Assembly (NCBI RefSeq): GCF_010500955.1
Contig: NZ_QVMJ01000030.1
Span: 21,966 to 70,898, forward strand
Source: Bacteroides sp. 519
Lineage (GTDB): Bacteria; Bacteroidota; Bacteroidia; Bacteroidales; Bacteroidaceae
Reading direction: 5' to 3'
DNA: 48,933 nt
Part shown: one piece after another, positions 16,782 through 24,230 of the stretch
How the letters are laid out: every line of letters begins with the position of its first letter
Numbering within the stretch: position 1 is the stretch's first letter
Made by a program: the position numbers and the translations under genes
The notes under the pieces: model-generated
Database searches by the model: none
What the model was told of the DNA's origin: nothing
Seen by the model: only the letters and a program-made list of their open reading frames with translations

Positions 16782-17603
16782 TTAATTGATTATTTCTTCT
16801 CTCAACCACTTTTCCAATTCACCTGTCCATTGACGTTTGTAGATGAAATTATCGCGGAATCCCCATCCATGACCACCGATAGGGTAAGTATGGAAAGCGG
16901 CCGAAACATTGTTTTTTACTAATGCCATATAATAGTTTACTCCATTTGCAACAGGTACTGCTCCATCGTTAGAAGAAAATATTATAAATGCTTTAGGGGT
17001 TTCGGGAGTAACCTGTAATTCATTAGAAAACTTTTTAACCAGTTCTTCAGTAGGATTTTCACCTAACAGATTATTTCGTGAACCTTGATGGGTATAACCT
17101 TTATCCATGGTGATAACCGGGTACATAAGAATCTGGAAATCAGGACGGGTTTCTTTGCTGCTATAATGAGTAGCAAGTGTAGAAGCCAAATGTCCACCAG
17201 CTGATGCCCCCATAATACCTACTTTATTTGGATTGATGTTCCATGCTTCTGCATTTTTACGTGCAATCCGTATTGCTTGTTCGGCATCCGATAATGGCAC
17301 TTCATAGTTACCATTTGGCATCCGGTATTTTAAAATAATATAAGTGATTCCTTGTGCATTGAACCAAGCGGCCATATCATGTCCTTCGTGATTCATTGCC
17401 AGATGGGAATATCCACCGCCGGGGCATATAATGATAGTGGGGCTATTAGCCTGTGCCGATTTATAAACTGTTAATATGGGCTGTTGTTCACTATCTGCCA
17501 GTCCGTTGCTATTAGGCAATCCGTCTGGCCAGAGAGGTACTTCGGTTTGTGCTCCTACGTTTACAGCTATACACATCATTAAAGCGAATAATACTTTTCT
17601 CAT
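16782..17603 (-). CDS. Secreted alpha/beta-hydrolase, esterase-like
   Basis: The product is 273 residues with signal peptide MRKVLFALMMCIAVNVGAQT. It has the nucleophile motif GASAGG, an HGGG-like oxyanion region (CPGGGYSHLAMNHEG), SSNDGAVPV for the Asp and GGHGWG for the His. The fold fits acetyl-xylan esterase/BD-FAE-type hydrolases that remove acyl groups from sugars. The substrate is unknown. It ends 20 nt before the DUF1460 gene, and the OPT transporter gene ends just 2 nt before its start. Confidence 0.85.
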   Translation of the reverse strand: MRKVLFALMMCIAVNVGAQTEVPLWPDGLPNSNGLADSEQQPILTVYKSAQANSPTIIICPGGGYSHLAMNHEGHDMAAWFNAQGITYIILKYRMPNGNYEVPLSDAEQAIRIARKNAEAWNINPNKVGIMGASAGGHLASTLATHYSSKETRPDFQILMYPVITMDKGYTHQGSRNNLLGENPTEELVKKFSNELQVTPETPKAFIIFSSNDGAVPVANGVNYYMALVKNNVSAAFHTYPIGGHGWGFRDNFIYKRQWTGELEKWLREEIIN

Positions 17604-17605
17604 AC

Positions 17606-19600
17606 TTATTTAGTTTTCATGCTGGCTTTTATAAAGTACCCAATCAACAGAGTATATGCAACCAATGCAAGAGCTTCCGACCATGAGTTAGCAAGCCATG
17701 TTTTATTAACCAGGTCTAATCCGGCAAAGCGTAAACCTGCACTAACAACACCCATCAATGCACCTCCAGCAATAAATCCGGAAGCAATCAGTGTGCCTTT
17801 TTCACCTCGCATTATATTTATAGACTGATCTTTGCTACGAGTTGTTACATACCAGTTAATAGCTCCACCTACAACTAAAGGAACATTCAGTTCAAGTGGA
17901 ATGAACATACCTAATGCAAAAGCAAGTGCCGGAACTTTAAATAGTGTAAGGATGATAGCAAGTATAGCACCAATACCATACAACAACCAAGGAGCACCTA
18001 CACCACTCATTAATGGTTCGATAACTGCTGCCATTGCATTAGCTTGTGGCGCAACAAGGGCATCCTCGCCTACAAATCCATATGTTTTATTAAGAATGAT
18101 CATAACACCTCCTACTGTTGCTGCAGATACAACTGTACCAAGGAATTTCCATGCTTCCTGTTTGGCAGGAGTGGTACCAAGCCAATAACCAATTTTTAAG
18201 TCGGTAATGAATCCACCGGCCATTGATAGGGCTGTACAAACTACACCTCCCATAACCAGTGCGGCAACCATACCGCTTGTACCTTTTAATCCTACAGAAA
18301 CCATAACAACAGAGGCAAGGATTAAGGTCATAAGAGTCATTCCCGAAACTGGATTGGTTCCAACAATTGCAATCGCATTGGCTGCTACAGTAGTGAATAA
18401 AAATGCAATGATAGCTACAAGCAAAATAGCAACAGCTGTATGTAGTATATTGCCTTGCATAACATCGAAATAGAAGAATAATGTGATAAGTATTAAGGTA
18501 ATGATTGATCCTATCGCAATAATTTTCATGGATAAATCTCGTTCAGTACGTTTAACACTAGTCATTGCAGATGATTTGCCTCCCATTTCTTTGGCAGCTA
18601 AACCAACAGCACTTTTTATTATTCCCCATGATTTAATGATACCAATAATACCTGCCATGGCAATACCACCAATACCTATACTCTTTGCATAATTATTAAA
18701 GATAGCTTCGGGCGACATATCACCAACTGCTGTTGTTATGGCAGGGTTCCACATATTGAGTGTGGCGTCTCCCCAGAAAAGAGATATACCCGGAACAATA
18801 ATCCACCATACAGCCAATGAACCAGCACAAATAATAGCAGCGTATTTTAATCCTACAATGTATCCTAAACCAAGTACAGCAGCACCAGTATTAACTTTGA
18901 ATACCAGTTTGGCTTTTTCTGCCAGCATTTCTCCAGCCGGAATAACACGTGTGGTAAAAGTTTCGTTCCACCAACCAAAAGTAGCAACTATAAAATCATA
19001 TAAACCGCCTACTAACCCGGCTAATAATAAAGGTTTAGCTTGGTTTCCACCTTTTGCACCCGATACAAGAACTTGTGTTGTAGCAGTTGCCTCAGGGAAA
19101 GGATATTTTCCATGCATGTCTTGCACAAAATATTTGCGGAAAGGAATGAGGAAGAGAATTCCTAATACACCTCCTAACAGTGAGCTAATGAATACTTGGG
19201 TAAAGGTTACAGTTATTTCGCTAGGATATTTGGTTTGAAGTATATATAGTGCAGGGAGTGTAAAGATTGCACCTGCTACAATTACTCCTGAACTTGCACC
19301 AATGGATTGAATAATCACATTCTCGCCAAGGGCATTTTTACGTTTGGCAGCAGACGAAACTCCTACAGCAATAATTGCAATAGGTATAGCTGCTTCAAAA
19401 ACTTGTCCTACCTTTAAGCCCAGATAGGCTGCCGCAGCCGAAAATAATACTGCCATTGCTAACCCCCAAAGTATGGACCATAAGTTAACTTCGGAATATT
19501 TTTTATCAGGACTCATTAATGGATTGTACACTTCACCTGGCTTGAGTTCCCGGAATGCGTTTTCCGGTAGACCAGTGAATTTTTCTTCTTCGTGTCTCAT
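17606..19600 (-). CDS. OPT-family oligopeptide transporter
   Basis: The 664-residue protein has about 14-16 hydrophobic helices and long stretches such as AVLFSAAAAYLGLKVGQVFE, a signature of the OPT family of proton-coupled transporters, here of the bacterial form. Substrates in this family are short peptides or metal-chelate compounds; which one applies is unknown. The gene begins the cluster OPT, esterase, DUF1460, with very short gaps, so it is probably one transcript starting near 19700. The long plus-strand open frames in this region are shadows of the hydrophobic codons. Confidence 0.9.
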   Translation of the reverse strand: MRHEEEKFTGLPENAFRELKPGEVYNPLMSPDKKYSEVNLWSILWGLAMAVLFSAAAAYLGLKVGQVFEAAIPIAIIAVGVSSAAKRKNALGENVIIQSIGASSGVIVAGAIFTLPALYILQTKYPSEITVTFTQVFISSLLGGVLGILFLIPFRKYFVQDMHGKYPFPEATATTQVLVSGAKGGNQAKPLLLAGLVGGLYDFIVATFGWWNETFTTRVIPAGEMLAEKAKLVFKVNTGAAVLGLGYIVGLKYAAIICAGSLAVWWIIVPGISLFWGDATLNMWNPAITTAVGDMSPEAIFNNYAKSIGIGGIAMAGIIGIIKSWGIIKSAVGLAAKEMGGKSSAMTSVKRTERDLSMKIIAIGSIITLILITLFFYFDVMQGNILHTAVAILLVAIIAFLFTTVAANAIAIVGTNPVSGMTLMTLILASVVMVSVGLKGTSGMVAALVMGGVVCTALSMAGGFITDLKIGYWLGTTPAKQEAWKFLGTVVSAATVGGVMIILNKTYGFVGEDALVAPQANAMAAVIEPLMSGVGAPWLLYGIGAILAIILTLFKVPALAFALGMFIPLELNVPLVVGGAINWYVTTRSKDQSINIMRGEKGTLIASGFIAGGALMGVVSAGLRFAGLDLVNKTWLANSWSEALALVAYTLLIGYFIKASMKTK

Positions 19601-19646
19601 ATTATATTGAATTTTATTTCAAATAAGATTATTTATGAGGAATATT

Positions 19647-19671
19647 ACTGCATATTTATTGTATATGCAGT
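19647..19671. promoter_or_regulatory. Inverted repeat upstream of the OPT gene
   Basis: ACTGCATAT and ATATGCAGT are perfect 9-bp arms around TTATTGT. The element is 47 nt ahead of the OPT start codon, in its leader or promoter. It could be an operator or a 5' UTR hairpin. Confidence 0.5.
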
Positions 19672-19700
19672 CTAATTTGCAATTTGGGCTCAAAGAAAGC

Positions 19701-19732
19701 AAAAAAAAAGGAGAATCCGAAAGATTCTCCTT
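19701..19732 (-). terminator. Terminator of the DUF1573 gene
   Basis: On the minus strand AAGGAGAATC pairs with GATTCTCCTT around a short loop, followed by a T-run (the A-run at 19701-19709). It closes the gene at 19758-20147 and is 25 nt past its stop. Confidence 0.9.
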
Positions 19733-19757
19733 ATGTTGTTATTCGTTTTAAAGCTAA

Positions 19758-20147
19758 TTATTTTTTAGCAGTCATATCACCTTCGATATACAAACGCATC
19801 ATTTCTGTTTTTGAATTGGTGCGTAATGTAATTGATTTTTTAAAATGTCCAGGGTAACGACCTGCACCATTATAAGTTACTTTAATTGTTCCTTTTTTGC
19901 CAGGTAAGATTGGTTCCTTGGTGTAGTCGGGTACAGTGCATCCACAAGAAGCAATGGCTTGATGAATAACCAATGGAGCATCTCCTATATTTGTAAATAC
20001 AAATTCGTAACTAACAACAGGGTCGTTTTCTGAAAATGTACCAAAATCGTGCGTGGTGGTTTCAAATTTAATTTCTGGTCCTGATTGTGCAAATGTGTAA
20101 TTGATACCTAGTGTCAATACCACAACTAAAAACAATATTTTTTTCAT
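19758..20147 (-). CDS. DUF1573 domain protein, secreted
   Basis: The 129-residue protein has a signal peptide (MKKILFLVVVLTLGINYTFA) and the core HDFGTFSENDPVVSYEFVFT followed by ASCGCTVP and ILPGKKGTIKVTYN, diagnostic of DUF1573, a periplasmic immunoglobulin-like fold. Its role is unknown. It has its own promoter (a -7 box at 20172) and terminator. Confidence 0.9.
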   Translation of the reverse strand: MKKILFLVVVLTLGINYTFAQSGPEIKFETTTHDFGTFSENDPVVSYEFVFTNIGDAPLVIHQAIASCGCTVPDYTKEPILPGKKGTIKVTYNGAGRYPGHFKKSITLRTNSKTEMMRLYIEGDMTAKK

Positions 20148-20171
20148 TTTAGGTTTTTGTTTAATACTTTA

Positions 20172-20179
20172 CAAAGGTA
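20172..20179 (-). promoter_or_regulatory. Bacteroidota -7 box TACCTTTG (minus strand)
   Basis: Read on the minus strand, positions 20179 to 20172 are TACCTTTG, an exact TAnnTTTG match, 24 nt before the ATG of the DUF1573 gene. A -33 box is not obvious. Confidence 0.65.
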
Positions 20180-20213
20180 AATCTTTTTTTTAAGGTATGC
20201 CTAAAGTGTACTG

Positions 20214-20801
20214 TTATTTTTTCTTTAACTCCAGTCCTACCATCATTCCTTCGTACGAATTGGCTAGTGTTGCAATGGCTTTTAATGTAGCGTTGTTGCT
20301 CTGTTGACTAAAGTAGTTAAGCAACAATAACAATTTATCGGCATCAAATAAAACAGTCATTTTGTTATTTGCATTTTTAACCTGAGCATCCAATGTGAAA
20401 AAGCCGGCAAAAATAAATGATGCACTTTTCGTTTCAGAGTTGTATGAATATGTACCTCTGAATGGACGGTTATTTACTGTTCCTGCAAATATATTATTCG
20501 CATTGAAAGTAAAACCAGCCAACCCTGATTTAACACCGAAACTTGCTAATTGTTCATCTAGTTTTGTTTTTAGCTGTGTGGCAGCAATAGCACCACCGGC
20601 TTTTTTAAGAAGATTATCCGATTTAAATTCAATAGCCGAACCTGTGTAAGTCCATTCGCCAACAATGGTTGTATTGTTACTTTGGGTGGTTTCGGTGGAG
20701 TTCGTAACCTTATCAAGCAAATCTTTTAAAGACTGTGCCTGAGCATCAGTAACTAATAATAAGCTACAGGCAATCAATACTATTAATTGATATCTTTTCA
20801 T
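20214..20801 (-). CDS. DUF4923 family secreted protein
   Basis: The 195-residue product begins MKRYQLIVLIACSLLLVTDA with AQ at the cleavage region. It contains VGEWTYTGSAIEFKSDNLLK and FTFNANNIFAGTVNNRPFRG, a lipocalin-like pattern that I associate with DUF4923. A Cys in the signal is not a good lipobox. It overlaps the stop of engB by one nt (TAATG), so it is coupled to that gene. Function is unknown. Confidence 0.8.
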   Translation of the reverse strand: MKRYQLIVLIACSLLLVTDAQAQSLKDLLDKVTNSTETTQSNNTTIVGEWTYTGSAIEFKSDNLLKKAGGAIAATQLKTKLDEQLASFGVKSGLAGFTFNANNIFAGTVNNRPFRGTYSYNSETKSASFIFAGFFTLDAQVKNANNKMTVLFDADKLLLLLNYFSQQSNNATLKAIATLANSYEGMMVGLELKKK

Positions 20802-21403
20802 TATGAATTTATTTCTTTGTTAATATCTTCAATGTATTTTAGAATCTCATCTCTTCCTGTTCTGTCTTCAGCAGAAGATACAAAGTAAGGTGGTAATTCT
20901 TCCCATTGTTCTTTTAGCGCATGAAGATACGCATTTATTTGCGAACGCAATTTACCTGACTTCAGTTTATCGGCTTTAGTGAAGACAATTGAAAAAGGAA
21001 TTCCATTCTCTCCAAGCCATTCCATAAATTCCAAATCAATTTTCTGGGGCTCTAGTCTACTATCAATAAGTAGGAACAGGTTCGTCATTTGTTCCCTTTC
21101 AAGAATATAGTTCTCAATGATTTGTTTTATTTGTTCCTGTCCTTTCTGACCTCTTTTGGCATAACCATATCCAGGTAAATCTACCAGATACCAGTTATTA
21201 TTTATCAAAAAATGATTGATAAGCATTGTTTTTCCGGGAGTAGCCGATGTCATAGCAAGCCCTCTACGGTTGGTAAGCATATTAATCAAACTGGATTTCC
21301 CAACGTTTGATCTTCCGATAAATGCATATTCAGGCATGTTTCCTGTTGGACATTTGCTTAAATCGGTGTTACTAATGACAAATTCAGCAGATTTAATTTC
21401 CAT
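20801..21403 (-). CDS. engB: Ribosome-biogenesis GTPase EngB/YsxC
   Basis: The 200-residue protein has all G-motifs of the family: G1 GRSNVGKSS, G2-like TPGKT, G3 DLPGYGYAKR and G4 TKAD. EngB is a small essential GTPase that helps assemble the large ribosomal subunit. Length matches the family. The start overlaps the end of the symporter gene by 11 nt, and the end overlaps the DUF4923 gene, so the three genes are in one operon. Confidence 0.95.
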   Translation of the reverse strand: MEIKSAEFVISNTDLSKCPTGNMPEYAFIGRSNVGKSSLINMLTNRRGLAMTSATPGKTMLINHFLINNNWYLVDLPGYGYAKRGQKGQEQIKQIIENYILEREQMTNLFLLIDSRLEPQKIDLEFMEWLGENGIPFSIVFTKADKLKSGKLRSQINAYLHALKEQWEELPPYFVSSAEDRTGRDEILKYIEDINKEINS

Positions 21404-22853
21404 GGTTTAAAGAATTTTGTTGTTTATAAGATAAAATGTATAGTCCGGCAAAGGTAAGCAATCCGTTTATCATAAGCATCTCATAGCCAAATTTATAAGA
21501 TGTATTAGTGCGAACCACCCAGTCGGCCAGATAACAAATAACGGGCGATGCTATGGCGATGTATGGTACCCATTTGTCTTTTGTTTGTCGTTTTGTAAAA
21601 AGGCCAAAGGCAAACATACCTAATAATGGGCCATACGTATAAGATGCAATAATATAAATAGCATCAATGATACTATTGTTGTTTACTGCACGAAAAAAAC
21701 AGATGAAAACGATTAGGATAACAGACATATAAAGATGTACTTTCTGTCGTTTTCTACGGGCTATCTCTTCCGGATATTTTTCTGTTTCCAGTATATCTAC
21801 ACAGAAGCTGGTAGTCATTGAAGTTAATGCCGAATCGGAGTTACTGAATGCAGCAGCAATAATACCTATGGTAAAGAGTACAAGAACAGCTTGACCCAAA
21901 TGACCTTCGCTGGCTAACATTGGTAAAATATCATCGTTAACCGGTGGTAGATTAATGTCGGGTTGTTCTCCGAGAATTAGTAATAAAATACCCATGCACA
22001 AAAAAAGAAAGTTTAAAGGAATAAAGGCGAAACCATACCAATACATGTTTTTTTGTGCATCTTTCAAGTTACGGCAAGTAAGGTTTTTTTGCATCATGTC
22101 CTGATCTAAACCAGTCATCACAATCACAATAAAAATACCACTAATGAATTGTTTAAAGAAATTTTGGCGAGAGATCCAACTATCAAAAACAAAAATACGT
22201 GAATGCTCATTATCGCGAATAGCTTGAACCATTTCTCCGAAATTAAGATTCAACCGGCTTGAGATAGAGATTATGATAAATAGTAAAGCCAGAACAATAC
22301 ACATTGTTTGTAGGGTGTCTGTCCATACAATGGTTTTGATACCATTTTTTTGTGTATATATCCAAACAAGGGCAACAGCTCCGGTAGCTATAACCCAGAA
22401 AGGTATATTAAAATCGATAAAAACATAATTGTATAAAATGAGGCAAACCAAGTATAATTTGGCTGCCGTACCTAGCATTCGGGAAAGTAGAAAAAACAAT
22501 GATCCTGTGCGATAGGAGCGTGTACCCAGTCTTTTACCCAAATAGGTATAAATACTTGTTAAATTGAGCTTATAATATAATGGCAGCAGTACATGGGCTA
22601 CAAAAATATAACCGAAAAAAAATCCGGTAACTGTTTGCATATAGGTCATATCCATGCTTCGCACCATTCCTGGAACAGAAACAAAAGTAACACCGGATAT
22701 AGAGGCACCTATCATTCCGAAGGCTACCAAATACCAGGGTGATTTATTGTTGGCCTTGAAGAAAGCGGCATTTGAACCGCCTTTACGACCTGTAATGCGG
22801 GCTATTAATAAAAGAATACTGAAATAGCAGATAATGGTAACAAGTATTATCAT
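21393..22853 (-). CDS. Sodium/solute symporter (SSS family)
   Basis: The 486-residue protein has about 13 membrane helices, beginning MIILVTIICYFSILLLIARI. It also has the motif GMIGASISGVTFVSVPGMVR and the SSS signature region AAFSNSDSALTSMTTSF. Members carry sugars, vitamins, amino acids or sialic acid with Na+; this protein's substrate is unknown. It is the first gene of the minus-strand operon that includes engB. Its start is close to the tRNA-downstream terminator. Confidence 0.9.
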   Translation of the reverse strand: MIILVTIICYFSILLLIARITGRKGGSNAAFFKANNKSPWYLVAFGMIGASISGVTFVSVPGMVRSMDMTYMQTVTGFFFGYIFVAHVLLPLYYKLNLTSIYTYLGKRLGTRSYRTGSLFFLLSRMLGTAAKLYLVCLILYNYVFIDFNIPFWVIATGAVALVWIYTQKNGIKTIVWTDTLQTMCIVLALLFIIISISSRLNLNFGEMVQAIRDNEHSRIFVFDSWISRQNFFKQFISGIFIVIVMTGLDQDMMQKNLTCRNLKDAQKNMYWYGFAFIPLNFLFLCMGILLLILGEQPDINLPPVNDDILPMLASEGHLGQAVLVLFTIGIIAAAFSNSDSALTSMTTSFCVDILETEKYPEEIARRKRQKVHLYMSVILIVFICFFRAVNNNSIIDAIYIIASYTYGPLLGMFAFGLFTKRQTKDKWVPYIAIASPVICYLADWVVRTNTSYKFGYEMLMINGLLTFAGLYILSYKQQNSLNHGN

Positions 22854-22875
22854 GTAGTGTTTTTTGGGAAAAGAA

Positions 22876-22912
22876 AAATCCCAAAGCGCTGAATTACAGT
22901 TCTTTGGGATTT
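22876..22912 (-). terminator. Terminator downstream of the tRNA-Asp locus
   Basis: On the minus strand AAATCCCAAAG pairs perfectly with CTTTGGGATTT (11 bp) and is followed by TTTTTC. It lies 23 nt upstream of the symporter start, in the direction of transcription from the tRNA-Asp site at 23075-23106. It probably ended the original tRNA transcript before the element inserted. Confidence 0.75.
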
Positions 22913-22917
22913 AATTG

Positions 22918-22931
22918 GCGGTATGGACGGG
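22918..22931 (-). other. Degenerate copy of the tRNA 3' end (possible older attachment site)
   Basis: GCGGTATGGACGGG matches GCGGAACGGACGGG of the tRNA-Asp fragment (12 of 14). The following bases differ from the tRNA T-arm. It lies just after the terminator and about 160 nt from the better copy. It may be the scar of an earlier integration, or chance. Confidence 0.35.
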
Positions 22932-23000
22932 TACACCACCCAAAACCGTTATTAGCCTATATATCAAATCATTGTAACATATCATAACCCCTATGGGGTA

Positions 23001-23028
23001 CGAGTTAGGGATGAAACTCATTAACTCG
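23001..23028. repeat. Inverted repeat between the two tRNA-like sites
   Basis: CGAGTTA and TAACTCG are perfect 7-bp arms around a 14-nt loop, preceded by the small hairpin ACCCC-TAT-GGGGT at about 22987-22999. The stretch from 22913 to 23074 contains no gene I can support. Confidence 0.4.
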
Positions 23029-23074
23029 CTGGTATTTAATATTTTAGCTCCAAAAAGGATTTTTACCCCTTTTA

Positions 23075-23106
23075 TGCGGAACGGACGGGACTCGAACCCG
23101 CGACCG
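23075..23106 (-). other. 3' fragment of tRNA-Asp, attachment site
   Basis: Read on the minus strand, this is the T-arm and acceptor end of tRNA-Asp: GGTCGCGGGTTCGAGTCCCG then TCCGTTCCGC, closely matching the 3' end of bacterial tRNA-Asp, for example that of Escherichia coli, as I recall it. Towards higher coordinates the anticodon arm is absent and unrelated sequence begins. The fragment is therefore the att half-site left at the left junction. The crossover core lies within these bases. Confidence 0.8.
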
Positions 23107-23301
23107 CAAAACGCATATATTCAGTGATTAAAAATCTTTTTTTGTTTATGTGGTACGAATTGGAGCAATATCCTTTTCTGCCTTATTTTCTTGGCAGTTC
23201 TGGCTGCTATTGACGCCAATTTGTCTGCATAAAACTTGGGTTCAAAGTTACTACAATTTTTGAAATCACCAAAGGTTTTGAAAAATAATCTTTTAGACGT
23301 A

Positions 23302-23347
23302 GTGCAAGGTGCAAGTTTATCTATATATAGATACTTGCACCTTGCAC
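23302..23347. repeat. 46-bp near-perfect palindrome
   Basis: GTGCAAGGTGCAAG at the left pairs with CTTGCACCTTGCAC at the right (14 bp), and the centre TATCTATATATAGATA is itself palindromic. It sits 46 bp before the -7 box of the reductase gene. It may be a binding site for a dimeric regulator, a recombination or transfer element, or a hairpin at the end of an incoming transcript. The stretch 23108-23301 shows no supported feature. Confidence 0.75.
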
Positions 23348-23392
23348 CAACAATCTCAACTGGAAAGACTTTAATACCTTAAACTAATTTGG

Positions 23393-23400
23393 TATCTTTG
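23393..23400 (+). promoter_or_regulatory. Bacteroidota -7 box TATCTTTG for the leader RNA
   Basis: TATCTTTG is an exact TAnnTTTG match. Transcription from it would start near 23407 and give a leader of about 250 nt before the reductase gene, through the structured region 23451-23590. Confidence 0.65.
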
Positions 23401-23450
23401 CACCAGATAAATAGAATTTTAGCGGATTAATTCCGTTTATATATAACATA

Positions 23451-23617
23451 ACGTTCGCTGAACGTCTCGATACGAAAACTGGTAATTTTCAACTGAAAGG
23501 GACAGATAGCGCAATGTTCATGCTATACGAGAGTATGGCGTGGGCTTGCCTGTTTCTTTCAAAGGTATACCAGTACCTCGTATCGGAGCAGTGTGAGTTC
23601 CACGCTTCTTTTTTGAG
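23451..23617 (+). ncRNA. Structured leader RNA upstream of the RibD/DHFR-like gene
   Basis: The RNA would fold in three layers. First, ACGTTC-GCT-GAACGT is a hairpin at 23451-23465. Second, CTCGATACGA (23466-23475) pairs with TCGTATCGGAG (23578-23588, one bulge) and ACTGGTA (23478-23484) pairs with TACCAGT (23568-23574). Third, TGAAAGGGACAG (23494-23505) pairs with CTGTTTCTTTCA (23550-23561) using two G-U pairs, enclosing ATAC-GAGA-GTAT and TAGC...GCTA. CCACGC then TTCTTTTTT (about 23600-23615) can pair with GCGTGG inside the fold, so an attenuator is possible. The family is unknown to me. Confidence 0.7.
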
Positions 23618-23656
23618 ATACAGCGAGCAATGGTATAAACAATTAAATTCAGTAGC

Positions 23657-24187
23657 ATGAAAAAAATTATCCTTTACATCGCTGCATCACTTGACCAACG
23701 GATTGCAGAGCCAGGCGGCGGATTGGAATGGCTTACCGGATGCCCAAATCGTGAAAAGACAGATTACGGTTGCAAAAATCTATCAGCTTCGGTTGATACG
23801 GTTATTATGGGCGGTCGTACTTACCGTGAAATTATGAACATGGATGTAATTTGGCCATATTCGGAACAGATGGCTTATGTTGTATCCCACCATGAATGGG
23901 ATACAAAGGAGAATGTACGTTTTATCACGGAGAATATTATTGAAACGATTTCTGAACTTCGCAATCAGGAAGGTAAAGATATTTGGTTAGTTGGAGGCGG
24001 AGAATTAATTTCAATGTTGCTCGCCGCAGATTTGATTGACGAAATGCAAATTTGCTACTTCCCCATAATTTTGGGCAAAGGCATATCTTTATTTCCTGAA
24101 CAAAACAAGGAATCTAAGTGGGAAATAATAAAGACAAAAGTATATGATTCGGGTGTGTTGAAAGTTGATTACCAAAAATCTTTATAA
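23657..24187 (+). CDS. Dihydrofolate reductase-like / RibD C-terminal family protein
   Basis: The 176-residue protein contains KKIILYIAASLDQRIAEPGG, VDTVIMGGRTYREI, DIWLVGGGELISMLLAADLI and CYFPIILGKGISLF, the order of motifs in the RibD C-terminal/DHFR-like reductase family, which binds NADPH. The substrate may be a pterin or riboflavin-type compound, but the family is broad. It follows the structured leader and promoter described above, and lies at the left end of the cargo. It ends just before the ECF-type promoter of the sigma gene. Confidence 0.85.
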   Translation: MKKIILYIAASLDQRIAEPGGGLEWLTGCPNREKTDYGCKNLSASVDTVIMGGRTYREIMNMDVIWPYSEQMAYVVSHHEWDTKENVRFITENIIETISELRNQEGKDIWLVGGGELISMLLAADLIDEMQICYFPIILGKGISLFPEQNKESKWEIIKTKVYDSGVLKVDYQKSL

Positions 24188-24194
24188 TTTCATG

Positions 24195-24219
24195 TAGGGT
24201 ATTTATATCTTCATGCGGT
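24195..24219 (+). promoter_or_regulatory. ECF-type promoter TAGGGTA-N12-TGCGGT (sigma gene)
   Basis: TAGGGTA at 24195-24201 and TGCGGT at 24214-24219 are separated by 12 nt. The same boxes with the same spacing recur at 27966 and 33920. This is a likely autoregulated promoter of the sigma gene downstream. Its TGCGGT box overlaps the first in-frame ATG (24213) of the sigma frame. Confidence 0.75.
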
Positions 24220-24230
24220 ATAATAGTAAA

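Noticed and set aside
17619..19238. Long plus-strand open frames opposite the OPT transporter gene
   Set aside because: They are shadows of the real minus-strand frame, have no sensible domain content, and the minus-strand protein is a clear transporter.
22987..22999. ACCCC-TAT-GGGGT palindrome as a terminator
   Set aside because: The stem is only 5 bp and has no T-run; it may be a part of the non-coding flank of the tRNA site.
23126..23397. Minus-strand open frame of about 85 codons ending near 23126 (reads FYADKLASIAARTAKKIR before the stop)
   Set aside because: It has no start codon, crosses the 46-bp palindrome and part of the promoter, and shows no motif I know. It could be the dead end of a gene, but I cannot support it.
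24213..24230. ATG at 24213 as start of the sigma factor
   Set aside because: It overlaps the TGCGGT promoter box shared with two other genes; the later ATGs at 24231 or 24243 are more consistent.
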